DNA of 64,000 bases from Streptomyces sp. Act143 (GTDB lineage Bacteria; Actinomycetota; Actinomycetes; Streptomycetales; Streptomycetaceae), in contig NZ_QFRX01000001.1 in assembly GCF_003143935.1 (NCBI RefSeq), forward strand, positions 9,331,403 through 9,395,402, read 5' to 3'. Shown in pieces: positions 16,203 to 24,388 of this stretch. The position numbers and the translations under genes were made by a program. The notes under the pieces were generated by a model, which searched no databases, was not told where the DNA came from, and saw nothing but the letters and a program-made list of their open reading frames with translations. Numbering within the stretch: position 1 is the stretch's first letter; every line of letters starts with the position of its first letter.

Positions 16203-17788
16203 GACGCCGTCGGCTGCGCGGCCTGCGCGCACGGCTCGTGGTCGCCTTCGGACTCGTCGCGGCCGTCGCCGCCGCCACGACCGGAGCCCTCACCTTCCGG
16301 GAGGCGCGCACCGGTGTGCTCCAGCAGAGCCAGGACGCCGTCATCCGGCAGCTGCGGTCCCAGCTCGACCAGCGCGCCCCCGAACTCGGCTACCCTCCCG
16401 ACCGGTTGACGCTGCAGCGGCTCGCCACCGGCGTGGCGGATAGTGAGGCCACGGGAAGCTGGCGGGTCCTGGCCACGTACCGCGGGCTGAGCGCCGGGTC
16501 CGTCCCCGGCGACGCCTTCCCCGAAGTGACGCCCGCCGTCCGCGCAGCGGTCGCGGCCAGCCGGGCCACCGTCTTCCAGCGGGTGCGCGCGGACGGACGG
16601 ACCTCGCTCGTCGTCGGCATGTCGATCACCTTCGGCGACCCGGACCACTCGCGGCTGGCGTCCGGCGTCCGGGTGTTCCTGGTCGTCCCGCAGACCACCG
16701 AACAGGCATACGTCGACGCGCTCGTCGACGCCGTCGAACGGGCCCTGGTTCCCGCCCTGCTGCTCGCCGTCGTCCTCGCCCTGTTCGCCGCCCGTGGGGT
16801 CCTGCGGCCGGTGCGGGCGCTGCGGCACGCCACCCGCCGGGTCGCCGAGGGGCGTCTGGACACCCGCCTCGCGGTGCACGGCTCCGACGAACTCGCCGAA
16901 CTCTCCCACACGTTCAACGAGACCGCCGCCGCGCTGGAGGCGTCGGTGGCGGAGCTGCGCGACATGGAGGCACGGGCCCGCCGCTTCGCCGCGGACGTCT
17001 CCCACGAACTGCGCACCCCGCTGGCCGCCATGTCCGCAGTCACCGACGTCCTCGACGAGGACGCCGCCCGGCTCGACCCGGACACCGCCACCGCGGTCCG
17101 GCTCATCAGCGAGGAGACCGTGAAACTCACCCGTCTCGTCGCCGACTTGATGGAGATCTCCCGGTTCGACGCGGGTGCGGCGGTGCTGCACCTGGACGAG
17201 ATCGACCTCGCCGAGTCGATCCGGCGCACGCTCGCCTCCCGCGGCTGGACGGACGCGGTCGAGACGGAGCTGCCGCCGCCCGACGCGGTGCGCGGCCGTG
17301 TCGACCCGCGCCGCCTCGACGTCGTCGTCGCCAACCTGGTCGGCAACGCCCTCAAGCACGGCGCGCGTCCGGTACGGGTGCGGCTGAGCGTGGCCGGTTC
17401 CGGTGCCCACCGGGCCGTGATCGAGGTACGGGACAGCGGTCCCGGCATCCCCGACGACGTACTGCCCCATGTGTTCGAACGGTTCTACAAGTCGGACACC
17501 GCCAGGCCCCGGTCCGAGGGCAGCGGCCTCGGCCTGTCGATCAGCGCCGAGAACGTCCGCATCCACGGCGGCAGCGTCCGTGCCGCGAACCATCCGGCGG
17601 GCGGCGCGGTGTTCACCGTCGAACTTCCGCTGGTGCGGGACGAGATGCCGCCGGACGACATGACGAAGGACGGCGTGCCTGGCACGGCGCCCTCGAACTC
17701 GAAGAACTCGAAGAACTCGAAGAACTCCAAGAACTCGAATAACTCCAAGAACGCGAAGAACCCGGAGAACTCGGAGCGGCTGTCGTGA
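16199..17788 (+). CDS. Sensor histidine kinase with Asn-Ser-Lys repeat tail
   Basis: 529-residue partner kinase. Two membrane helices (near residues 12-35 and 180-202) flank an extracellular sensor; HAMP follows. The H-box is DVSHELRTP with His269. The ATPase has N-box LVGNALKHG, G1 DSGPGIP, F FERFYKSD and G2 GSGLGLSI. The catalytic domain ends near residue 478; beyond it is an unusual hydrophilic tail with nine Asn-x-Lys/Glu triplets. The gene overlaps both neighbours by 4 nt, so regulator, kinase and lipoprotein form one translational unit. Confidence 0.93.
   Translation: MRRRRLRGLRARLVVAFGLVAAVAAATTGALTFREARTGVLQQSQDAVIRQLRSQLDQRAPELGYPPDRLTLQRLATGVADSEATGSWRVLATYRGLSAGSVPGDAFPEVTPAVRAAVAASRATVFQRVRADGRTSLVVGMSITFGDPDHSRLASGVRVFLVVPQTTEQAYVDALVDAVERALVPALLLAVVLALFAARGVLRPVRALRHATRRVAEGRLDTRLAVHGSDELAELSHTFNETAAALEASVAELRDMEARARRFAADVSHELRTPLAAMSAVTDVLDEDAARLDPDTATAVRLISEETVKLTRLVADLMEISRFDAGAAVLHLDEIDLAESIRRTLASRGWTDAVETELPPPDAVRGRVDPRRLDVVVANLVGNALKHGARPVRVRLSVAGSGAHRAVIEVRDSGPGIPDDVLPHVFERFYKSDTARPRSEGSGLGLSISAENVRIHGGSVRAANHPAGGAVFTVELPLVRDEMPPDDMTKDGVPGTAPSNSKNSKNSKNSKNSNNSKNAKNPENSERLS
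17696..17776 (+). repeat. 9-bp tandem repeat encoding the kinase C-terminal tail
   Basis: Nine in-frame copies of AACTCGAAG-like units. The first three are identical and the rest differ by one to a few bases. They encode Asn-Ser-Lys repeats drifting to Asn-Ser-Asn, Asn-Ala-Lys, Asn-Pro-Glu and Asn-Ser-Glu. AAC and AAG codons make the stretch clearly less GC-rich than the rest of the gene. Confidence 0.9.
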
Positions 17789-18288
17789 AGTTCCCTTTCA
17801 CCGCGGCCCTGTTGGTGGCACCGGCCCTCCTCGCGCTGTCCTCCTGCGGCATCCCCGCGACCGGCGTGGTGGAGGCCGGCGGACCCGCGAGCGGGATCAC
17901 CCCGGTCACGTCGGTCTACTTCGTCCAGAACGGCACGCTGGTCGCGGTCCCGCGCACCACGGCGTTCCCGGGCGACGCGGCGGCGGCCCTGGAACTGCTG
18001 ATCGGCGGCCCGACCTTCGATGAGGCGCGCAAGAGGCTGGGCACCGCCATGCCCCGCCCGCGCGCCCCCGCGGCACCGCCGACCGTGACGGGGCGGGGCG
18101 ACGCCCTGCTGGTGAAACTGCCCCCGGGCATGGGCCCGTTGGCCGACCTCGCGACCCGACAGGTCATCTGCACGGCCGCCGCCGCCCGCCACCTCACCGA
18201 CGAGTCCGCCGCGACGGTCACCATCGAGGTGACCGACAGCCGCGGCAGGCGTGTCAGGGGGACCGACGAGGGCTGCCCGGGTCGGTGA
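17785..18288 (+). CDS. GerMN-domain lipoprotein of the two-component operon
   Basis: 167-residue lipoprotein. Signal peptide ends in a lipobox LSSC (Cys23). The body resembles a GerMN/LpqB-type beta domain: VTSVYFVQNGTLVAVPRTTAF, ALELLIGGPTFDEARKRLGTAMP, and a strand ending LVKLPPGMGPLADLATRQVICTAAA. Such lipoproteins often accompany envelope-sensing kinases (LpqB with MtrAB, CseA with CseBC), so it may modulate the sensor. GTG overlaps the kinase stop. Its 3' end overlaps the convergent LysR remnant by 35 bp. Confidence 0.8.
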   Translation: MKFPFTAALLVAPALLALSSCGIPATGVVEAGGPASGITPVTSVYFVQNGTLVAVPRTTAFPGDAAAALELLIGGPTFDEARKRLGTAMPRPRAPAAPPTVTGRGDALLVKLPPGMGPLADLATRQVICTAAAARHLTDESAATVTIEVTDSRGRRVRGTDEGCPGR

Positions 18289-18682
18289 GAGCCAGGCGCG
18301 GCAGCGCCGTCGCCGTCGCGACGAGGCAGTCCACGAGATGCGTCACCGCCGCGCCGGACCGCCCCTGGGTGGCTGCCCACAACCGGCGCGGCGGCGGGAG
18401 CGGACGCAGTGGGCGGACCGTGACGTCCGGCGGGGGAGCGGCGAGCGCCGGACTCGGCACCAGGGCGGTACCGTGCCCGGCCGCCACCATGGCCGGCGTG
18501 GCCGGACAGCGGTTGGAGTCGAGGGCGATCACCGGGGTGAACCCGGCGACGCCGCAGATGGCCCGCAGGGACTCAGCGCAGGCGAACGAAGTGCCCCTGA
18601 TCCACGCCTCCTCGGCCGGCGCCCCTACCTCGACGACCTCTTCCGGCACCGGCCCGGTAGGAGCTGACTCACCCCGCGTCAC
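18254..18682 (-). pseudogene. LysR-type effector domain remnant lacking the HTH
   Basis: About 142 codons matching only the second half of a LysR substrate-binding domain: EEAWIRGTSFACAESLRAICGVAGFTPVIALDS, then MVAAGHGTALVPSPAL. The N-terminal helix-turn-helix and first effector lobe are absent. Directly upstream (minus strand) is the 3' end of a secreted hydrolase gene, overlapping by 14 bp. A truncation brought the hydrolase gene up against the remnant, or the remnant is a leftover of the regulator of the hydrolase/MHS operon. Expression as a short effector-only protein cannot be excluded. Confidence 0.7.
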
Positions 18683-20078
18683 CCGGGTGGGTCAGGTCGT
18701 ACGGCCGCAGGTACGGCGTCGGTCGGTACGTCGCATAGCGGGCGGGCGTCGAGGGGTCGGCCGCCGCCGCACGGGAGTTGAGGGCGCCCGCGTCGACGCC
18801 CCGCCACGCGCCCGAGCCGATCCGGTCCTCCAGGGCGTGCAGCGCGGCCAGTTGCTCGGCCGGACTGAACGTGCAGTGGCCCGCGTTGTCGACGTACGCC
18901 TGCCGCAGCAGGTGCGACGCCCCGGCGGCGGTGACCGCCCGCTTCAGGGCGCTCTCCGTCTGGACCGGGACGAGGGCGTCGCCGGTGGTGTGCACGGACA
19001 GCTGCGGTTTGGTGAGGCGGCCGGTGAAGGAGCTCGTGCCGCCCATCCAGGCGACGGCCGTCGGGTCGGCGCTGATGCGCGGGGCGCGGTCGAGGGCTCC
19101 GAGGTCGGCCTTCAGGGAGAGCCCGGCCTTCTTGTAGAGCTCGGTGACCTCCTTGCGTACCGACGACTTGCCGAGGAGGCGCGCGTAGTCGACGCCGGTG
19201 TTCCAGGACATGTTGCCGCCCGCCCGCGTCTCGGCCTCCTGCCGCCAGTTGAACGCGGCGGTCTTCAACAGGCCCTTGATCGCCGCGTACTGGTTGGCCT
19301 GCCGGGCGTCCCAGTCGGTCTCGGCGGGCCGCGGCTGGGTCGGCTGGTTCCAGCCCGGGATGTTGTGCAGGGCGGCGGCGAGGGCGATCCGGGCCCGGCC
19401 CCGGTCCGTCGTCTGGGCCGCATCCACGGCGCCGGTCAGGGCGTCGGCCGCGTTCGTGGCGGTCGCCTGGTCCGGCAGACCGGTCAGGGGGATGTCGGCG
19501 TCCGGGGCGAGCAGCGTCTTGAGGGCGAACACCGGGTCCAGGGTGTTGTTCCAGTTGGCGACACCGCCGTGGACGAGGCCGCACAGGGAGAGCGAGCCGT
19601 CGATGCGGTCGGCGTGCCGTTCCGCGATCGCGGTGGTGACGAGGCCGCCGTACGACTGCCCCCAGGCCAGGGTGCGCCGTGCCGTCCCGAAGCGGTCGGT
19701 GAAGAGGGAGAGCGTGGCCAACTGGTCGGGTACCGCGTCCGTCACCGCCCAGCCGGTGGTGGCGTAGGACGAGCCGATGAGCGCGTAACCCTGGTCGAGC
19801 AGGAGCGATTTCGTGGTGTCGTCGGTGACGTTGCGGGCCGGGTTGGCGGGGCCGGGGGTGTAACCGTGGCTGAAGAGCAGGACGGTGCCGTTCCAGGACG
19901 CGGGGACGTCCATCATGTAGGCCGCGCCGGAGGGGAGCCGGCCCTCCAGATGGCTGACGTCCGTGGTGGTGCCGGCCGCCGCTGTCGCGGTGGGCAGGGC
20001 GGCCAGGGTGAGCAGGAGTGCGAGCGCGGACGCCGTGCGGGTACGAGGACGGGTGCGGGTACGGGTTCCGGTCGTCAT
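18669..20078 (-). CDS. Secreted alpha/beta hydrolase
   Basis: 469-residue exported hydrolase. A basic, Thr/Arg-rich N-terminus leads into a signal peptide ending near AAAG (about residue 36). The fold shows an oxyanion segment LLFSHGYTPG, nucleophile elbow GQSYGG, an acid region HTTGDALVPVQ and a His in VDNAGHCTF. The specificity (esterase, peptidase or other) is not clear. The ATG at 20078 overlaps the MHS transporter stop (ATGA), so release of a product and its import may be coupled. Confidence 0.84.
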   Translation of the reverse strand: MTTGTRTRTRPRTRTASALALLLTLAALPTATAAAGTTTDVSHLEGRLPSGAAYMMDVPASWNGTVLLFSHGYTPGPANPARNVTDDTTKSLLLDQGYALIGSSYATTGWAVTDAVPDQLATLSLFTDRFGTARRTLAWGQSYGGLVTTAIAERHADRIDGSLSLCGLVHGGVANWNNTLDPVFALKTLLAPDADIPLTGLPDQATATNAADALTGAVDAAQTTDRGRARIALAAALHNIPGWNQPTQPRPAETDWDARQANQYAAIKGLLKTAAFNWRQEAETRAGGNMSWNTGVDYARLLGKSSVRKEVTELYKKAGLSLKADLGALDRAPRISADPTAVAWMGGTSSFTGRLTKPQLSVHTTGDALVPVQTESALKRAVTAAGASHLLRQAYVDNAGHCTFSPAEQLAALHALEDRIGSGAWRGVDAGALNSRAAAADPSTPARYATYRPTPYLRPYDLTHPGDAG

Positions 20079-21427
20079 GCGGAGATCTCCTCCGTGTGGG
20101 GGGCGGTGGGACGTGCGGCGGACCCGGCCAGGTCGGTGCGGTGGGTCTCGCGGACGAAGCACACGGTCAGGGCGGTGATCGCGGCGCCACCGCACAGCAG
20201 CAGCGCGACGGGCGTGCTGCTGCCGCTGCCGGCCACCAGGCTCCCGGCGATCATGGGGGAGAAGCCGGCGCCGACGAGGGTGGCGCCCTGGTAGCCGAGG
20301 GAGGCGCCGGTGTAGCGGATCTCGGTGCCGAACATCTCGGTGAGCAGCGCGCCGAGCGGGCCGTACATCGTGGACTGGGCGATGCCGTGGCCGAGGACGA
20401 CGGCCAGGATCAGCAGGCCCGGCGACTTCGAGTCGACGAGCGCCAGCACCGGGAAGGCGAGCGCGGCCGAGGCGACGGCTCCGGCGAGGACGACCGGGCG
20501 GCGGCCGACGCGGTCGGAGAGCACGGAGGCGCACGGCAGCACGACGAGGGCCACGCAGGCGGAGACGGTGAGGGCGTCCAGCACCTGCGGGCGGGCGTAC
20601 CCGATGCCGGTGGCGTACGCGATCAGGTAACTGGTCAGCAGGGACTGGGCGGTGAACGCGCCGATGCCCACGCAGCACGCCAGCAGCACCGGGCGCGGGT
20701 TGCGCAGGACGTCGAGGATCGGCAGCCGCGACTCGGCGCGGTCCTTCTTCACCTGGGCGAACAGCGGGCTCTCCACCACCCTCAGGCGGACGAAGAGGCC
20801 GACGCCGAGCAGGACGACGCTCAGCAGGAACGGCACCCGCCAGCCCCAGGCCGCGAAATCGTCCTTCGGGAGCGTGACGACGTACGCCACGACGGCCGTG
20901 GACAGCAGCGAGCCGAGCGGCGCTCCCATCTGCGTGAAGCTGGACCACAGACCGCGCCGCCGCTCGCCCGCGTGCTCGACGACCATCAGGGTGGCGCCGC
21001 CCCATTCGCCGCCGATCGCGATGCCCTGGACGACGCGCAGGGTGATCAGCAGGACGGGGGCCCAGACGCCGATCGTGTCGTACGTGGGCAGCAGGCCGAT
21101 GAGGAAACTGGCGCCGCCCATCAGGCCCATCGTGAGGAGCAGCATCGACTTGCGGCCGAGCCGGTCGCCGAAGTGGCCGAAGAGGACGCCGCCGAGCGGG
21201 CGGGCGACATAGCCGGCCGCGAAGGTGCCGAAGGCGGCGATCGTGCCGACGGCGGGATCGGCGCCGGGGAAGAACAGTTCGCCGAAGACGAGTGCGGCGA
21301 CCGTTCCGTACACGAGGAAGTCGTAGAACTCCACGGCGGTGCCGAGCAGTCCGGAAGCCGCGACGAGGCGCAGCTGCCGGGTCCGCTCGGCGGCCGTGGA
21401 GGGTGATGCGACGGGGGACGAGGGCAT
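20075..21427 (-). CDS. MFS metabolite:H+ symporter (MHS family)
   Basis: 450-residue, 12-helix transporter of the metabolite:H+ symporter family (ShiA/KgtP/ProP-like). Diagnostic are the first helix GTAVEFYDFLVYGTVAALVF, the loop 2-3 motif GHFGDRLGRK, RVVQGIAIGGEWGGA, and WGWRVPFLLS. It probably imports an organic acid or betaine-like compound. It forms an operon with the downstream secreted hydrolase. Repeated GAGAGCGGTC elements lie just upstream. Confidence 0.9.
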   Translation of the reverse strand: MPSSPVASPSTAAERTRQLRLVAASGLLGTAVEFYDFLVYGTVAALVFGELFFPGADPAVGTIAAFGTFAAGYVARPLGGVLFGHFGDRLGRKSMLLLTMGLMGGASFLIGLLPTYDTIGVWAPVLLITLRVVQGIAIGGEWGGATLMVVEHAGERRRGLWSSFTQMGAPLGSLLSTAVVAYVVTLPKDDFAAWGWRVPFLLSVVLLGVGLFVRLRVVESPLFAQVKKDRAESRLPILDVLRNPRPVLLACCVGIGAFTAQSLLTSYLIAYATGIGYARPQVLDALTVSACVALVVLPCASVLSDRVGRRPVVLAGAVASAALAFPVLALVDSKSPGLLILAVVLGHGIAQSTMYGPLGALLTEMFGTEIRYTGASLGYQGATLVGAGFSPMIAGSLVAGSGSSTPVALLLCGGAAITALTVCFVRETHRTDLAGSAARPTAPHTEEISA

Positions 21428-21440
21428 CGCGGTCTCCCTT

Positions 21441-21488
21441 GAGAGCGGTCCGCCGTGAGAGCGGTCTCCATGAGAGAGCGGTCTCCAT
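21441..21488 (-). promoter_or_regulatory. Repeated near-palindromes upstream of the MHS transporter
   Basis: GAGAGCGGTCTC, itself a near-palindrome (10 of 12), occurs at 21457-21468 and 21474-21485, 17 bp apart. A third related half, GAGAGCGGTC, is at 21441-21450. The array lies 14-61 bp upstream of the transporter ATG. The spacing suggests cooperative regulator binding; a LysR-type regulator may once have bound here. Confidence 0.5.
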
Positions 21489-21622
21489 GAGCGGAGAAGG
21501 ACATCGCGAAATTAGGCCCTCAGATTACGGCCGTCAATAAAGTGCACAACATTGAGTCCGAGGCTCCGTCGTGCGATCAGATCCGCCGAGCGGCGGGAAG
21601 CTTCTCGTCGGGACGCGAGCGG

Positions 21623-22081
21623 TCAGGCCGGTTCGTACGCCTCGACGACGTACCGGGCCTCGTCGTCCAGGGCGTTCTCGTCCCAGTCCAGGAAGATCCG
21701 CGCGGGGTGCCCATCGGTCGCGTACTCGGCCTCCGCGGTGTCCGCGGCATCGCGCCGGGCCTGTGCCAGCTCGGCCAACAGGGCTCCCAGGGTGGGTACT
21801 TGGTCGGGCGTCTGTGCCACGAACCGCCGCGCGCTGTCGTCGAGCCCGACCGCCTCGGTGACCTCGCCGTCCCGGACCGTGATCCGGAAGGTGCCGATGA
21901 GGGACCGTTCGCCCTCGCTCGACGTCAGCGTGTAGGTGTAGGCGGCGGGCTCCTTCCAAGTCGTCTCTTCCGAGGGCGAGTTCGCGGAACCCTTCGTGCC
22001 GCAGGCGCCGACCGTGCAGATCAGGGCTGCGGTCAGCGCGGTGGTGGAGAGCAGCCCGGCCCGTCCGCGTACGGCAGTCAT
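21623..22081 (-). CDS. DUF6174 family lipoprotein
   Basis: 152-residue protein with a lipoprotein signal (lipobox TVGAC, Cys27). The domain resembles DUF6174: YTYTLTSSEGERSLIGTFRITVRDGEV, LGALLAELAQARRDAADTAE, ATDGHPARIFLDWDENALDDEARYVVEAYEP. Function unknown; presumably an envelope protein. It is divergent from the class V aminotransferase gene. Confidence 0.8.
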   Translation of the reverse strand: MTAVRGRAGLLSTTALTAALICTVGACGTKGSANSPSEETTWKEPAAYTYTLTSSEGERSLIGTFRITVRDGEVTEAVGLDDSARRFVAQTPDQVPTLGALLAELAQARRDAADTAEAEYATDGHPARIFLDWDENALDDEARYVVEAYEPA

Positions 22082-22237
22082 GGTGGTCCCTTCGTCCTGT
22101 CGCCCCTGCGGAGCGCGTCGTCACTCCTGGGACGCCCGGCCGGTCTCATACGTTCGAGCCCGCCGCGGGGGGCGGGGTCGCCTCGGCCCGGGCGATGAGG
22201 TTGACTCGTGCACCGGCCACCATCGAAGGAGCTGCAC

Positions 22238-23443
22238 GTGACGTACGACATCGCCGCCCTCCGCTCCCGGTTCCCCGCCCTCGCGGCCGGCACAGCCCAC
22301 TTCGACGGCCCCGGCGGCACCCAGACACCCCGGCCCGTCATCGACGCCATCGCCGATGCCCTGGCGCACCCCCTGTCGAACCGTGGTCACACAGTGCCGG
22401 GGGAGCGCAACGCCGAGGCGATCGTCACCGGGACCCGCGCGGCCCTCGCCGACCTGCTGGGAGCGGAGCCGTCCGGGATCGTCTTCGGCCGCAGCGCCAC
22501 CCAGCTCACCTACGAGTTCTCCCGGACCCTCGCCAAGACCTGGTCGCCCGGCGACGAGGTCGTCGTCACCCGCCTCGACCACGACGCCAACATCCGCCCG
22601 TGGGTGCAGGCCGCCGAAGCGGCCGGAGCCGTCGTCCGCTGGGCCGACTTCGACCCCGCCACCGGCGAGCTGACCGTCGACGACATCCGCGCGGTGCTGT
22701 CCGAGCGCACCCGCCTGGTCGCCGTCACCGCCGCGTCCAACCTCATCGGCACTCGCCCGGACATCCCCGCGATCTCCCGACTGGCCCATGAGACCGGCGC
22801 GTTGGCCTGGGTCGACGGCGTCCACCACGCCGCGCACACACTGATCGACCTGGAGCGGCTCGGCGCCGACTTCTACATCTGCTCCCCGTACAAGTTCCTC
22901 GGCCCGCACCACGGAGTCCTGGCCGCCCGCCCCGAGTTGCTGGAGACACTGCACCCCGACAAGCTCCTCCCGTCCACCGACGCCGTCCCGGAACGCTTCG
23001 AACTGGGCACGCTGCCCTACGAGTTCCTCGCCGGCACCAGGGCGGCGGTGGACTTCCTCGCGGGCCTGGACGCGGAGGCGACCGGAACGCGGCGGCAGCG
23101 TCTGGAAGCGTCCTTCGCGGGCCTCGAAGCGCACGAGCAGATCCTGCGCGCCCAGCTGGACAAGGGCCTCGCCGCCCTCGACGGGATCACGATCCACTCC
23201 CGCGCGGCCGACCGCACGCCCACCCTGCTGCTGACCTTCGAGGCGCACGACACGGTGGACGCGTACCGCTTCCTCGCGGAGCGTGGCGTCCACGCGCCGT
23301 CGGGCTCCTTCTACGCGATCGAGGCCTCCCGCCGGCTCGGCCTCGGTGACACCGGCGGCCTGCGCATCGGCCTCGCGCCCTACAACGACGCGGACGACGT
23401 CGACCGGCTCTTGGCGGGCCTGGCCGATTTCCTGGCGAGCTGA
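22238..23443 (+). CDS. Class V aminotransferase, cysteine desulfurase-like (VC1184 family)
   Basis: 401-residue PLP enzyme. Features: N-terminal FDGPGGTQTP, PLP contact residues in FGRSATQLTYEFSRTL, VDGVHHAAHTLID, and the PLP Lys in SPYKFLGPHHG. This is the NifS/SufS-like subgroup without a clear suf operon role. The GTG at 22238 has AAGGAG at 22226-22231. No Fe-S assembly genes are adjacent. The downstream barstar gene begins 4 nt after its stop, so the two are probably cotranslated. Confidence 0.88.
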   Translation: MTYDIAALRSRFPALAAGTAHFDGPGGTQTPRPVIDAIADALAHPLSNRGHTVPGERNAEAIVTGTRAALADLLGAEPSGIVFGRSATQLTYEFSRTLAKTWSPGDEVVVTRLDHDANIRPWVQAAEAAGAVVRWADFDPATGELTVDDIRAVLSERTRLVAVTAASNLIGTRPDIPAISRLAHETGALAWVDGVHHAAHTLIDLERLGADFYICSPYKFLGPHHGVLAARPELLETLHPDKLLPSTDAVPERFELGTLPYEFLAGTRAAVDFLAGLDAEATGTRRQRLEASFAGLEAHEQILRAQLDKGLAALDGITIHSRAADRTPTLLLTFEAHDTVDAYRFLAERGVHAPSGSFYAIEASRRLGLGDTGGLRIGLAPYNDADDVDRLLAGLADFLAS

Positions 23444-23447
23444 GGTC

Positions 23448-24026
23448 ATGGGCGCCGTGCGCACGCTCACCCTCGCCGAGCGCCGGCCGCCCTGGGTGGT
23501 CCTCGCCCGCCGGGACGACCCGTGGGTGACGGCCGAAACCGTTGCGCTCCGGGCGCGGGGCGGACAGGTGTTCCGCCTGGACGGACGCCAACTGCCCGAC
23601 CCGGACGCGGTGTTCACGTCCTTTGCCCGCGCGCTCTCCTTCCCCGGCCATTTCGGCCACAACTGGGACGCGCTCGTGGACTGCCTCCACGACCGGCACG
23701 GCCATGGGGGCAGCACGCAGGGGGTGGCCGTCCTGGTCGACCACGCCGACGCTCTGGGGCACGCCGATTTCCTCGGGCTGTTCGTCTCCGTCCTGTGCCA
23801 GGCCGCCTGGCAGGCCAATCTGCGGCTCGACGCCGACGGCCTGCCACAGGACCTGCCGGCGTTCGCCCTGCACTTCGTCCTCCTCCTGGACGACACTGCG
23901 CCCGCCGCCTTCGCCGTGGCCGTGGCGGGCGGCATGGACGTGCGCGTGGCTCTCGACGAAGGACGCCTGACGGCGACGCTCACCGCCGAGGACTGGCCCG
24001 CGGCGGCCGGGCCGGTCGCCAGGTGA
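23448..24026 (+). CDS. Barstar family protein
   Basis: 192-residue protein with a barstar (ribonuclease inhibitor) fold: FRLDGRQLPDPDAVFTSFARALSFPGHFGHNWDALVDCLHD is the family core, at about residues 39-80. It is longer than classical barstar (about 90 residues), with an added N-terminal segment and a C-terminal extension. No barnase/N1-type ribonuclease or polymorphic toxin is next to it, so it is an orphan inhibitor or has a housekeeping role. It is coupled to the aminotransferase gene. Confidence 0.84.
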   Translation: MGAVRTLTLAERRPPWVVLARRDDPWVTAETVALRARGGQVFRLDGRQLPDPDAVFTSFARALSFPGHFGHNWDALVDCLHDRHGHGGSTQGVAVLVDHADALGHADFLGLFVSVLCQAAWQANLRLDADGLPQDLPAFALHFVLLLDDTAPAAFAVAVAGGMDVRVALDEGRLTATLTAEDWPAAAGPVAR

Positions 24027-24248
24027 CGACCGGCCCGGACGCCGAGTTCGCTTCGCCACCCGGCGACCGGCGCCGGATCGCCACCTGGCACATCGGCGGA
24101 CCGTGCCGCGACGCCGCGTCCGCGAGTGCGCGGTGGTTCGGCCGGGGCCGACGGACACCGGGACGACGACCGGCCGACCGCGATGACGAACGGTGCCAGC
24201 CGCGACCGGGGGACCGACCACAGGGACAACCACCGCCCCGCGCCGTCC

Positions 24249-24368
24249 CCGCCGTTCCACCCCGTCCTGTTCCCGCCGCATCACCCTGTCCTGACTCCGC
24301 CGTTCCACCCCGTCCTGTCTCCGCTGCATCACCCCGTCCTGCTCCCGCCACCCCACCCCGCCCTTTCC
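24249..24368 (+). repeat. 24-bp tandem repeat array before the P450 gene
   Basis: Five contiguous 24-bp units, first unit CCGCCGTTCCACCCCGTCCT plus four bases; units 1 and 3 are the most alike, unit 5 the most diverged. It ends 20 bp before the P450 ATG. The whole 24027-24388 gap otherwise contains no gene. In one forward frame the repeat would encode PPFHPVLx octapeptides, but no start supports translation. Confidence 0.85.
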
Positions 24369-24388
24369 CCACCGCCCCCTGGATCACC

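Noticed and set aside
20079..21488. In-frame upstream extension of the secreted hydrolase
   Set aside because: It is the shadow frame of the MHS transporter. The ATG at 20078 gives a proper signal peptide and an ATGA overlap.
24027..24388. N-terminal extension of the P450 through the repeats
   Set aside because: P450s start near ATG 24389; upstream residues are only repeat-derived Pro/Ala-rich sequence.
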